NCBI GenBank assembly: GCA_938030645.1
Contig: CALHHQ010000255.1
Coordinates: 1-7,779 of the forward strand
Reading direction: 5' to 3'
DNA: 7,779 bases
Origin: an uncultured Rhizobiaceae group bacterium
Lineage (GTDB): Bacteria; Pseudomonadota; Alphaproteobacteria; Rhizobiales; Rhizobiaceae
Notes under the pieces: generated by a model
Seen by the model: the letters and a program-made list of their open reading frames with translations, nothing else
Told to the model about the DNA's origin: nothing
The model's database searches: none
Translations under genes and position numbers: made by a program
Shown here: positions 1 to 6,641 of the stretch, piece by piece
Position numbering within the stretch: the stretch's first letter is position 1
Layout: each line of letters starts with the position of its first letter

Positions 1-1656
1 ATTGATGACGAATACGTCTTAAACCCTAACATCGACGAAATGGATGAGAGCACTCTTGACCTCGTTGTTGCAGGAACAAACGACGCTGTTTTGATGGTGG
101 AATCAGAAGCCAAAATTTTGTCTGAAGACATTATGCTCGGCGCTGTGATGTTCGGCCACAAAGAATTCCAGCCGGTGATCGAGGCAGTGATTGCTCTTGC
201 AGAAAAATGCGCAAAAGAGCCACGCGAGCACATCGCTCCAGACAATTCTGACTTGATGGCGAAAGTGGAAAAGCTCGTCGGTAAAGACATCGACAAAGCT
301 TACACCATTGCTGACAAACAAGACCGTTACACTGCCTTGGATGCTGCAAAAGCAAAAGCCAAAGAGAAGTTTCTGACCGAAGAGTCGACCGAAGAAGAAA
401 CCAACACCCTTGGTGAAGTGTTCAAATCGGTTCAAGCGAAAGTCGTTCGTGGCTCAATCATCAAGACGAAAAAACGAATTGACGGTCGCGACCTTTCAAC
501 GGTTCGCGCGATTGAATCCGAAGTTGGTATTTTGCCACGCACCCACGGTTCAGCTTTGTTCACACGCGGTGAAACACAGGCAATTGTTGTAGCCACATTG
601 GGCACCGGCGATGATGAGCAATTCATTGACGCTTTGACAGGAACGTACAAAGAAAATTTCCTGCTGCACTACAACTTCCCACCATACTCTGTTGGCGAAA
701 CAGGCCGTATAGGTTTCACATCACGCCGTGAAATCGGTCACGGTAAATTGGCTTGGCGCGCGGTTCGTGCGGTTCTTCCAAACAAAGAAGAATTTCCTTA
801 CACCTTGCGCGCTGTCTCCGAGATCACGGAATCAAACGGCTCATCATCTATGGCGACAGTTTGCGGCACATCACTTGCGTTCATGGACGCCGGTGTTCCA
901 CTGAAGGCACCAGTTGCTGGTATCGCGATGGGCTTGATTAAAGAAGGCGACGACTACGCTGTCTTGTCGGACATCCTCGGGGATGAAGATCACCTCGGTG
1001 ATATGGACTTCAAAGTGGCTGGTACATCCGAAGGCATCACGTCCTTGCAGATGGACATCAAGATCACAGGCATCACTGAAGAGATCATGAAAGTGGCTCT
1101 CGATCAGGCCAAAGACGGTCGTATTCACATCCTTGGTGAAATGGCGAATGCTTTGACTGAAGGTCGTGCAGAACTCGGTGAGTTTGCTCCACGCATTGAA
1201 AGCTTCAAAATTCCAACGGATAAGATCCGCGAAGTGATCGGTTCAGGCGGTAAAGTAATCCGTGAAATCGTTGAGAAGACTGGTGCTAAAGTCAGCATCG
1301 AAGACGATGGAATGGTGAAGGTCGCTTCATCTTCTGGCAAGGAAATTGAAGCTGCTGTGAAATGGATCCGTTCTATCACTGACGATCCAGAAGTTGGCGT
1401 GATCTACGAAGGCACTGTTGTGAAGACAGTCGACTTCGGCGCATTTGTGAATTTCTTTGGTGCGAAAGATGGCCTCGTGCACATTTCGCAACTGGCAGAT
1501 GAGCGTGTTGGAAAAACAACTGACGTTGTCAGTGAAGGCGACAAAGTCTGGGTCAAGCTTATGGGCTTTGATGACCGTGGTAAGGTTCGCCTCTCCATGA
1601 AAGTCGTTGATCAAGAAACAGGCGAAGAATTCGCAGACGACGAAGACGAAGAGTAA
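1..1656 (+). CDS. pnp: Polynucleotide phosphorylase (PNPase), 5'-truncated by the window edge
   Basis: Phosphorolytic 3'-to-5' exoribonuclease of mRNA decay; in many bacteria it works alone or with RNase E in a degradosome in the cytoplasm. The frame is open from base 1 (551 codons visible); ATG at 40 is internal. Aligning recalled E. coli catalytic residues puts Asp486, His487, Asp492 and Lys494 at the codons at 988, 991, 1006 and 1012, all conserved (DHLGDMDFK). That implies about 156 N-terminal residues lie upstream and a full length near 707, normal for the family. Visible order: end of the first RNase PH domain, helical linker (roughly codons 75-155), second RNase PH core (from the RIDGRD motif near 475), KH domain with its GSGG loop at 1240-1251, and S1 domain at about 1396-1610. 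It ends in a short acidic tail (FADDEDEE). A hairpin and terminator follow. Identity is secure; the start is outside the window. Confidence 0.98.
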   Translation: MDDEYVLNPNIDEMDESTLDLVVAGTNDAVLMVESEAKILSEDIMLGAVMFGHKEFQPVIEAVIALAEKCAKEPREHIAPDNSDLMAKVEKLVGKDIDKAYTIADKQDRYTALDAAKAKAKEKFLTEESTEEETNTLGEVFKSVQAKVVRGSIIKTKKRIDGRDLSTVRAIESEVGILPRTHGSALFTRGETQAIVVATLGTGDDEQFIDALTGTYKENFLLHYNFPPYSVGETGRIGFTSRREIGHGKLAWRAVRAVLPNKEEFPYTLRAVSEITESNGSSSMATVCGTSLAFMDAGVPLKAPVAGIAMGLIKEGDDYAVLSDILGDEDHLGDMDFKVAGTSEGITSLQMDIKITGITEEIMKVALDQAKDGRIHILGEMANALTEGRAELGEFAPRIESFKIPTDKIREVIGSGGKVIREIVEKTGAKVSIEDDGMVKVASSSGKEIEAAVKWIRSITDDPEVGVIYEGTVVKTVDFGAFVNFFGAKDGLVHISQLADERVGKTTDVVSEGDKVWVKLMGFDDRGKVRLSMKVVDQETGEEFADDEDEE

Positions 1657-1670
1657 GTTTTTGTCTTGAG

Positions 1671-1691
1671 TGTGCAGTCGATGGCTGCACA
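1671..1691 (+). other. Stem-loop in the pnp 3' UTR, upstream of the terminator
   Basis: TGTGCAG at 1671-1677 is perfectly complementary to CTGCACA at 1685-1691. Pairs 1678:1684 (T-G wobble) and 1679:1683 (C-G) could extend the stem to 9 base pairs around a GAT loop. It lies 15 bases after the pnp stop and 13 bases before the terminator stem. No T-run follows it, so it is unlikely to terminate by itself. It may be a 3' stabiliser, a protein site or incidental; the structure is seen, the role is not known. Confidence 0.55.
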
Positions 1692-1704
1692 TACGAAATG
1701 ATGG

Positions 1705-1740
1705 AAAGGCGTTGCTGGCAACAGCGACGCCTTTTTCTTT
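1705..1740 (+). terminator. Rho-independent terminator of pnp
   Basis: The left arm 1705-1717 (AAAGGCGTTGCTG) pairs with the right arm 1722-1734 (CAGCGACGCCTTT) over 13 positions with one G-U wobble, closed by a GCAA (GNRA-type) tetraloop at 1718-1721. The T-rich tract continues through TTCTTT to 1740. A GC-rich stem, short loop and T-run 48 bases after the pnp stop are the classical arrangement. It separates pnp from the lipoprotein gene, so that gene probably has its own promoter. Confidence 0.9.
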
Positions 1741-1857
1741 GAAATTCGTCCAATTGAACATGGTTAACCAACGTTAACAAATTAGTCAGCAACTGCTTTT
1801 CTCAAACAGTGCCTTGCAGTAGGTTCGATCCAGACGAAGTCTGTAGATGTGTTTTGA
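1741..1857 (+). promoter_or_regulatory. Spacer expected to hold the promoter of the patatin-rsmC unit
   Basis: With a strong terminator just upstream, transcription of the next two genes should start here. I cannot name a convincing promoter. The best-looking pair, TTGAAC at 1754-1759 and ACAAAT at 1777-1782 with a 17-base spacing, matches the sigma-70 consensus only weakly. The spacer also holds a perfect 10-base palindrome TGGTTAACCA at 1761-1770 followed by a second GTTAAC at 1773-1778, and a small hairpin CAGAC-gaa-GTCTG at 1831-1843. The regulatory assignment is inferred from position, not from a recognised motif. Confidence 0.35.
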
Positions 1858-3006
1858 GTGGAAAGTGAATTGAGCGTCTTTCGGATTAGACAATTGGTAT
1901 TTTTACTGTCCGTGCTTGTTCTCACAGGTTGCGTGATCAGACCTGCGGAAAGCCCAGACACGCGCGGACTCAAACCAAGTGAAGCCGTTGCGATCAACGA
2001 TGTCCAAACAGAAAACCCTGATATGTCACTCGTTGGCGCCAGGGGACGCCTGACGATTCTGGCGCTCTCAGGTGGGGGAGTAGACGGGGCTTACGGCGTT
2101 GGCGTTTTAAATGGATGGAGCAAGACAGGACGTCGTCCCAAATTTGATGTTGTCACTGGTGTGTCTACTGGGGCATTGATGTCGGTGTTCGCATTTCTGG
2201 GCCCTCAATACGATGCGCTCTTAAAAGAACTTTATGTAAACCCCAAAGAATCCGACATTCTCAAAAATCGAGGAGTCGGAGGATTTTTCTCAGACAGTCT
2301 TTTGGACAACACGCCTCTCAAGCGGCGAATAGAAAAATATATGACCCCTAAGTTGCTGGCTGATGTTGCATCAGAACATGCAAAGGGTCGACGGCTTTAT
2401 GTTGCAACAACCAACTTGGATTCCAAAGAACTCGTTGTTTGGGATATGGGATTGTTGGCAAGCGGTGGTGCCGATGGCCGCACCAATTCATTACAACTGT
2501 TTCAAAAGGTACTGCGCGCATCTGCTGCTATTCCAGTGCTGTTTCCTCCGGTTTACATCAAGCCGAAACGGGGTGTTCAACTGCGCCAAGCGCATGTGGA
2601 TGGTGGTTTGAAAGCGCCTGTCTTGATCAGTGATTTCTTGTTTCAAAGTCCGGCCAAGTCACGCGAATTGTACGTCATCATAAATGGCTCGCTTGCTCTT
2701 GAAGATGCGTTTGAGGCTGTATCGCCAAACCTTCCAGATTTGGCGACAAAATCAGTGGCAGCTTTGACCAGAGAGCTGACCCAACAAGTGGTTTATCGCG
2801 GATATGTGCGTGCACGGAATTCGGGAACGAAGTTTCAATTGACCGCGATTCCCGATGGTGTCCCACCACCAAAAACGGCGTTGGAATTCGACAACAAATA
2901 TCTTAATCGGATTTACAATATCGGATACGACAGCGTGCAGAAGCCCGGATTTTGGTGGCAGCAACCTCCGACCATTAAACGTTATGACCGGATCTCACGT
3001 CGATAA
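1858..3006 (+). CDS. Patatin-like phospholipase family lipoprotein
   Basis: Predicted Ser-Asp dyad lipid acyl hydrolase anchored in the envelope; substrate unknown. Residues 1-25 form a lipoprotein signal peptide: basic segment FRIRQ, hydrophobic core, and lipobox LTGC with the lipidated Cys25. The patatin domain runs from about 65 to 290. It has the oxyanion loop GGGVDGAYG (72-80), nucleophile elbow GVSTG with Ser103, and HVDGG with catalytic Asp248 (codon 2599-2601). The oxyanion loop has Asp76 where GGGxRG or GGGxKG is usual; I recall related lipoproteins with GGGxDG, so this is probably a subfamily trait. Start: GTG at 1858 gives 382 residues but puts two Glu residues in the signal peptide and has no clear ribosome site. 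TTG at 1870, after GGAAAG at 1860-1865, gives a cleaner signal peptide (378 residues) and may be the real start. The stop overlaps the next gene by one base. Family assignment is strong; the substrate and the choice of membrane are open. Confidence 0.9.
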   Translation: MESELSVFRIRQLVFLLSVLVLTGCVIRPAESPDTRGLKPSEAVAINDVQTENPDMSLVGARGRLTILALSGGGVDGAYGVGVLNGWSKTGRRPKFDVVTGVSTGALMSVFAFLGPQYDALLKELYVNPKESDILKNRGVGGFFSDSLLDNTPLKRRIEKYMTPKLLADVASEHAKGRRLYVATTNLDSKELVVWDMGLLASGGADGRTNSLQLFQKVLRASAAIPVLFPPVYIKPKRGVQLRQAHVDGGLKAPVLISDFLFQSPAKSRELYVIINGSLALEDAFEAVSPNLPDLATKSVAALTRELTQQVVYRGYVRARNSGTKFQLTAIPDGVPPPKTALEFDNKYLNRIYNIGYDSVQKPGFWWQQPPTIKRYDRISRR

Positions 3007-4010
3007 TGGCTGCTAAAAATCAAGATTTTCGTGATGCGCTTGCGCTCGCTTTCGAGCGTGGAGAACTGCCACTGCCTTTAGACGATCAGCGATATGCAAT
3101 GTTGGAAGCACAGGTTCTTCCGCGCAGTGATATTGAATGGCCCGAAATGTTTGAATGCGAACAAGGGTTCCGGCCTTTGGACGTAGAGCTTGCTCAAAAA
3201 AACTACCAAAACAACCGCCAACTGGACCTTACGTCGAAAACTCATGCGGGTGTCGTCGTGTTCCCCAACCGCTCAAGAGCAATTAATGAAACCAATATCA
3301 CGCGCGGATGGAACGGATTGCGCGAAGGCGGTTTTCTCGTTGTAGCGGCTGACAACAAAGCGGGCGTGAAAGCTCTTCGCAAATGGGTGGCGTCGAAAAC
3401 CGAAATTGCTGGTGATTTTTCCAAACATCATGCTGTGGTGTTCTGGGTGATGAAGAAAGGCGATGATTGGCCTTTGCAAAATGAACCAACACAAGTTGGA
3501 AAATATCAAATTGGCGCAGGAATGTTTTCTGCTGATGGTCCAGACGCGGGGTCTGTTTTACTGGCATCTCACTTTGATCGACGCATTCGCGGTCGTGTTG
3601 CAGACTTTGGTGCAGGGTGGGGATATTTAGCCAGCGAGCTTTTGGGGAAAAGCGATCGGGTTGAGAGCATTGATCTGCACGAAGCGAATTGGACTGCATT
3701 GCAAGCGGCAAAGCAAAACGTAACGTCAGACATCGCAACTTTCCATTGGACGGATATCGCGACAGAAGCCCCGAAAGGGCCTTTTGATTGGATTGTCATG
3801 AACCCACCTTTTCATGCAGGGCGCGCCGCAGAGCCCGAACTCGGAAGCAAGTTCATTCAGGCCGCCGCAAAAGCGCTGCCCCAAGGTGGAAGATTGTTGA
3901 TGGTGGCCAATCGAAACTTGCCATACGAACGAACGTTGAATGAAGTTTTCCGAAAATTCACACAACTGGCAGACAGCGGAGGCTTCAAAGTGATCGAAGC
4001 TATGCGTTGA
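3006..4010 (+). CDS. rsmC: RsmC-family rRNA (guanine-N2)-methyltransferase
   Basis: Class I SAM-dependent methyltransferase, 334 residues, close to the 343 of E. coli RsmC, which makes m2G1207 in 16S rRNA on the small subunit. It has the two-part RsmC build: a degenerate N-terminal methyltransferase-like half (about 1-160) and a catalytic C-terminal half. The catalytic half opens with the GMFSADGPDAGS segment (172-183), followed by SAM-binding motif I ADFGAGWGYLA (199-209), an acidic residue Asp223 ending the next strand, and the guanine-N2 motif NPPFH (266-270, nucleotides 3801-3815). The end, VANRNLPY through FKVIEA, resembles the E. coli RsmC C-terminus. ATG at 3006 overlaps the lipoprotein stop as TAATG, and no good Shine-Dalgarno precedes it, so translation probably depends on reinitiation. 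The 3' end overlaps deoA by 11 bases. RlmG (23S m2G1835) shares this architecture; RsmC fits better on length and tail, but the target base is inferred. Confidence 0.85.
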   Translation: MAAKNQDFRDALALAFERGELPLPLDDQRYAMLEAQVLPRSDIEWPEMFECEQGFRPLDVELAQKNYQNNRQLDLTSKTHAGVVVFPNRSRAINETNITRGWNGLREGGFLVVAADNKAGVKALRKWVASKTEIAGDFSKHHAVVFWVMKKGDDWPLQNEPTQVGKYQIGAGMFSADGPDAGSVLLASHFDRRIRGRVADFGAGWGYLASELLGKSDRVESIDLHEANWTALQAAKQNVTSDIATFHWTDIATEAPKGPFDWIVMNPPFHAGRAAEPELGSKFIQAAAKALPQGGRLLMVANRNLPYERTLNEVFRKFTQLADSGGFKVIEAMR

Positions 4011-5367
4011 TTTTCTCGATAATAACCCTTGAGTCCAAAACGTCGCGCGCTGATCCCAAACTGTAGGCCGCTCTCAAAACAGTTGCGGCGCGATCTGCTT
4101 GATCATCATTTCGCGCATGAACAATTCCGATAGGTCTGTCGCCGTCGACAAAGTCTCCAGGCATTGCGAGTTCTGTATAGCCAACTGCTGGGTCGACAGG
4201 GTCGGCGGCTCTGACGCGGCCACCACCGAGTTCCACCACGCCCACGCCTATCGCCCGTGTGTCAGTGGCGACAACAGAACCCTCTTCATCAGCAAATACT
4301 GGTCGCACAATGGGTGCAGCTTCCAAATATTTTTCAGGCTTTTCGTTCAGATCAGATGGACCACCAAGCGTCGCAACCATTTTCGCAAATTTCTCTGCGG
4401 CTGCACCAGATGAGAAGGCTTGTTCCATTTGTTTAGCGCCATCTTCGGCTGTCTTTGCGAGACCACCACTCACCAACATTTCCGCACCCAAGGCAACGGT
4501 GACATCCCAAAGGCGACTGTCCACATGACGGCCTGTGAGAAAATCAATGCAATTGTGAACTTCCACTGCATTGCCAGCAGCGCCGGCAAGAGAGGCGTTC
4601 ATATCGGTGATCAGTGCAGATGCAGGTAAACCCGCGCCATTAGAAACCTGAACAAGTGACGTCGCTAGTTCGCGCGCTTTTTCAACGTCGTTCATAAATG
4701 CGCCATTGCCGCACTTCACGTCCAAAACCAATCCGCCCAACCCAGCTGACAGTTTTTTGGACAGAATAGATGCGGTAATGAGCGGAACGCTTTCAACGGT
4801 CGCCGTCACATCTCGAATGCCATAAAATCGTTTGTCTGCCGGGGCGAGGTTGGCAGTTTGACCAATGATCGCACAACCGACTTCTTTGGTGACTTTACGG
4901 AACAATTCATTATCAGGTGTGGTCGTGTAACCGGGAATGGTTTCAAGCTTGTCCAACGTTCCACCTGTGTGGCCAAGCCCTCGACCTGAGATCATGGGCA
5001 CAAAACCGCCACACGCGGCAACTGCGGGCGCAAGCATCAGTGAAACGTTGTCACCGACACCGCCTGTCGAGTGTTTGTCGAGAACAGGGCCATCAAGATC
5101 GGACCAATTTAAAACATCGCCAGAATCGCGCATATTAAGCGTCAGCGAAACCGCTTCATCTCGCGACATACCTTGGAAAAATATGGCCATTGCAAGAGCC
5201 GAAACTTGGCCTTCAGTGACCGAATTCTCCGTAATGCCACTCACGAACAAACCAATTTCGGCGGCGCTGAGTTCAAGCCCGTCTCGTTTTTTGCGAATGA
5301 TTTCTTGAGGCAGAGTTTGCTGGGTCAATTTGGTGCTTCGTATTGAGTTTTCTTTACAGTATCGCAC
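4000..5367 (-). CDS. deoA: Thymidine phosphorylase
   Basis: Cytosolic pyrimidine salvage enzyme: thymidine plus phosphate gives thymine and 2-deoxyribose 1-phosphate. The protein aligns along its length with recalled E. coli DeoA. Visible are the phosphate loop KHSTGGVGD (98-106), the family signature SGRGLGHTGGTLDKLE (127-142), and the substrate residues Arg185, Ser200 and Lys204, matching E. coli Arg171, Ser186 and Lys190 with a constant offset of 14. Start: GTG at 5367 gives 455 residues. The offset suggests the true start is TTG at 5328 (442 residues; E. coli has 440), preceded by a weak GAAG. Neither start has a strong ribosome site. No other deo gene (deoB, deoC, deoD) or cytidine deaminase is nearby. 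The gene lies 49 bases (from the GTG) after the acyltransferase in the same direction and converges on rsmC with an 11-base overlap. Confidence 0.95.
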   Translation of the reverse strand: MRYCKENSIRSTKLTQQTLPQEIIRKKRDGLELSAAEIGLFVSGITENSVTEGQVSALAMAIFFQGMSRDEAVSLTLNMRDSGDVLNWSDLDGPVLDKHSTGGVGDNVSLMLAPAVAACGGFVPMISGRGLGHTGGTLDKLETIPGYTTTPDNELFRKVTKEVGCAIIGQTANLAPADKRFYGIRDVTATVESVPLITASILSKKLSAGLGGLVLDVKCGNGAFMNDVEKARELATSLVQVSNGAGLPASALITDMNASLAGAAGNAVEVHNCIDFLTGRHVDSRLWDVTVALGAEMLVSGGLAKTAEDGAKQMEQAFSSGAAAEKFAKMVATLGGPSDLNEKPEKYLEAAPIVRPVFADEEGSVVATDTRAIGVGVVELGGGRVRAADPVDPAVGYTELAMPGDFVDGDRPIGIVHARNDDQADRAATVLRAAYSLGSARDVLDSRVIIEKINA

Positions 5368-5416
5368 CCAAACACATTGGTGAATCTCAAAGTAGGATTA
5401 TTTGAAAAATACTTGG
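5368..5416 (-). other. Short AT-rich spacer between the acyltransferase gene and deoA
   Basis: The 49 bases (88 if deoA starts at TTG 5328) contain no convincing terminator. The only self-complementary piece is a weak A/T stem, TATTT against AAATA, around 5400-5410. No clear -35/-10 pair is visible on the minus strand. The short gap allows read-through from the acyltransferase gene into deoA, but does not prove it. Confidence 0.4.
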
Positions 5417-6538
5417 CTAGGCAGCGTTGGTCACTCTGGTCCATTGAATATTTGAAATCCATGAACGCACATTGCCGACAATGCCCTTCAACGCTCGACC
5501 TATAGGGCGTTCCCAGAGCAAGAAAATGAGTGCTGATACAAAGAGCATAGCGGCAATGGTGACAATAACCGATTGCATGTCTCCCATACTTTGCTTCAAT
5601 TCGTTGATCATGATGTAGCCAGCGTTCTGGTGGATGAGATACAGCGGATAAGTGAGCCCTCCGAAGACATAAGCAAGTTTGCCGCCGGGTATACGATTGC
5701 CCAAAGCGATGGTGACAGCAGCAAGCCCAATCACAACACAGTTTGCAATGATGGGCCGTAGAAATTCTACAGCATATCCGTAGTCAGCCGCAGTGCCCAT
5801 ATGCTCCACAACTGCCATGATCATCGACATGGCAATAGCTGTAGTGAGGAGCAAGCCCGTGGTGGCAGACTTTCCGCGTGACCACAGTGAATACATCAAA
5901 ATTCCGATGATGAACCAAACACCGTATCGGGTGATCAATAGCTTTTCCAAAACACCGGACTGCAACCAAAATTCATTGGCAGCGATGATGAACATCCATC
6001 CTAGGCAAAGTTCGTGGGTGAAGCGGGGAAGGAGTTTTGTCCACAAAGCCACCATCACCCAAAAATAGAAGATAAGTTCCAACACGATGGTCCAATAAAC
6101 CCCGTCCATAAAAGTTTGTCCAAAAGCCGGGGCAAAGAACGTGAGATTGGTCAACCAATGCCAAATGCTTGTTTCAAATAATGGGTTTCCTGCCCACACA
6201 AAAACGGCGGCGCTGATAGATACGCAAATGACATATGCAGGCCAAAGCCGCAGAATTCGGGCGATCCCAAAGTCAAGCCAGTTCTTGTTTTCAGCTGACC
6301 ATAAAATAACAAAACCGGAGATTATGAAAAACAGCTGTACCCCAAAATAGAAATACTGAATCCAAGAGCCTGGCTGGACGAGCGAAAACGACAGAAACTC
6401 TCCGTTCAGTCCACCTCGAAAAGCATAGTGATAAACCACAACAAGAAGTGCTGCGCCTAAACGTAAGATATCCAATCCCGGAAGTCGGGGCGCAGGTTTG
6501 GATTGAGCCGTAGCATATGTGTTTTGACGTGTGATCAT
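5417..6538 (-). CDS. Acyltransferase 3 family integral membrane protein (OafA/YrhL-like)
   Basis: Multi-pass inner-membrane protein predicted to move an acyl group, often acetyl or succinyl, onto a periplasmic or surface sugar. Family hallmarks in order (counted from TTG 6544; subtract 2 for ATG 6538): GLDILR near 23-28 with the conserved His39 in VYHY; GVQLFFIISGFVI (68-80); RILRLWPAY (96-104); YWTIVLELIFY (150-160); TYPLYLIHQ (298-306), and the terminal ERP (345-347). About ten hydrophobic segments span the protein. It ends soon after the last one, so there is no periplasmic SGNH esterase domain. I chose ATG at 6538 (373 residues); TTG at 6544 adds two residues, and a stop lies just upstream. 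Neither has a clear Shine-Dalgarno. No glycosyltransferase, exopolysaccharide or lipid A gene is present in the window, so the acceptor cannot be inferred. Fold and family are clear; substrate is unknown. Confidence 0.92.
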   Translation of the reverse strand: MITRQNTYATAQSKPAPRLPGLDILRLGAALLVVVYHYAFRGGLNGEFLSFSLVQPGSWIQYFYFGVQLFFIISGFVILWSAENKNWLDFGIARILRLWPAYVICVSISAAVFVWAGNPLFETSIWHWLTNLTFFAPAFGQTFMDGVYWTIVLELIFYFWVMVALWTKLLPRFTHELCLGWMFIIAANEFWLQSGVLEKLLITRYGVWFIIGILMYSLWSRGKSATTGLLLTTAIAMSMIMAVVEHMGTAADYGYAVEFLRPIIANCVVIGLAAVTIALGNRIPGGKLAYVFGGLTYPLYLIHQNAGYIMINELKQSMGDMQSVIVTIAAMLFVSALIFLLWERPIGRALKGIVGNVRSWISNIQWTRVTNAA

Positions 6539-6641
6539 ACCCAATCATACAGCGCAAAAGAGCGACATGGGTTAATCAGAGCAGGGTTCTTGGTGTTAAG
6601 CTTACCATGCCTAGATTAGTTTATTATTTCAGTAGTTTAAC
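6539..6641 (-). promoter_or_regulatory. Intergenic spacer upstream of the acyltransferase gene
   Basis: These 103 bases lie between the aminotransferase stop and the acyltransferase start, both on the minus strand. There is no strong stem followed by a T-run, so I see no terminator. An 8-base palindrome TAAGCTTA sits at 6597-6604. On the minus strand a TTAACA lies about 17 bases before ATTAAC, too weak to call a promoter. The length leaves room for a promoter of the acyltransferase gene, but this is inferred from spacing only. Confidence 0.25.

Noticed and set aside
1327..1761. A 144-residue open frame on the minus strand across the end of pnp.
   Set aside because: It is antisense to the conserved KH and S1 domains of pnp, runs through the terminator, and its translation shows no recognisable domain. 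It is a shadow of the real gene.
1764..1777. A canonical CtrA box.
   Set aside because: The two TTAA cores are separated by 6 bases, not the 7 of the established motif. I kept it only as a low-interest finding and not as an annotated operator.
1822..1831. GGTTCGATCC resembles the T-loop of a tRNA and could mark a tRNA gene or an attachment-site remnant.
   Set aside because: The flanking bases do not form a T-arm stem, and there is no anticodon arm, D-arm or acceptor stem nearby. No integrase or mobile gene is in the window.
3298..3738. A 146-residue open frame on the minus strand inside the methyltransferase gene.
   Set aside because: The plus strand here encodes clear RsmC motifs. The antisense product is low in recognisable features and has no independent gene context.
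4937..5308. A 123-residue open frame on the plus strand inside deoA.
   Set aside because: It is antisense to the conserved phosphate loop and family signature of thymidine phosphorylase, and it resembles no known protein.
6597..6604. TAAGCTTA palindrome as part of a terminator after the aminotransferase gene.
   Set aside because: The palindrome leaves no loop, flanking complementarity is only a few bases and imperfect, and no T-run follows on the minus strand.
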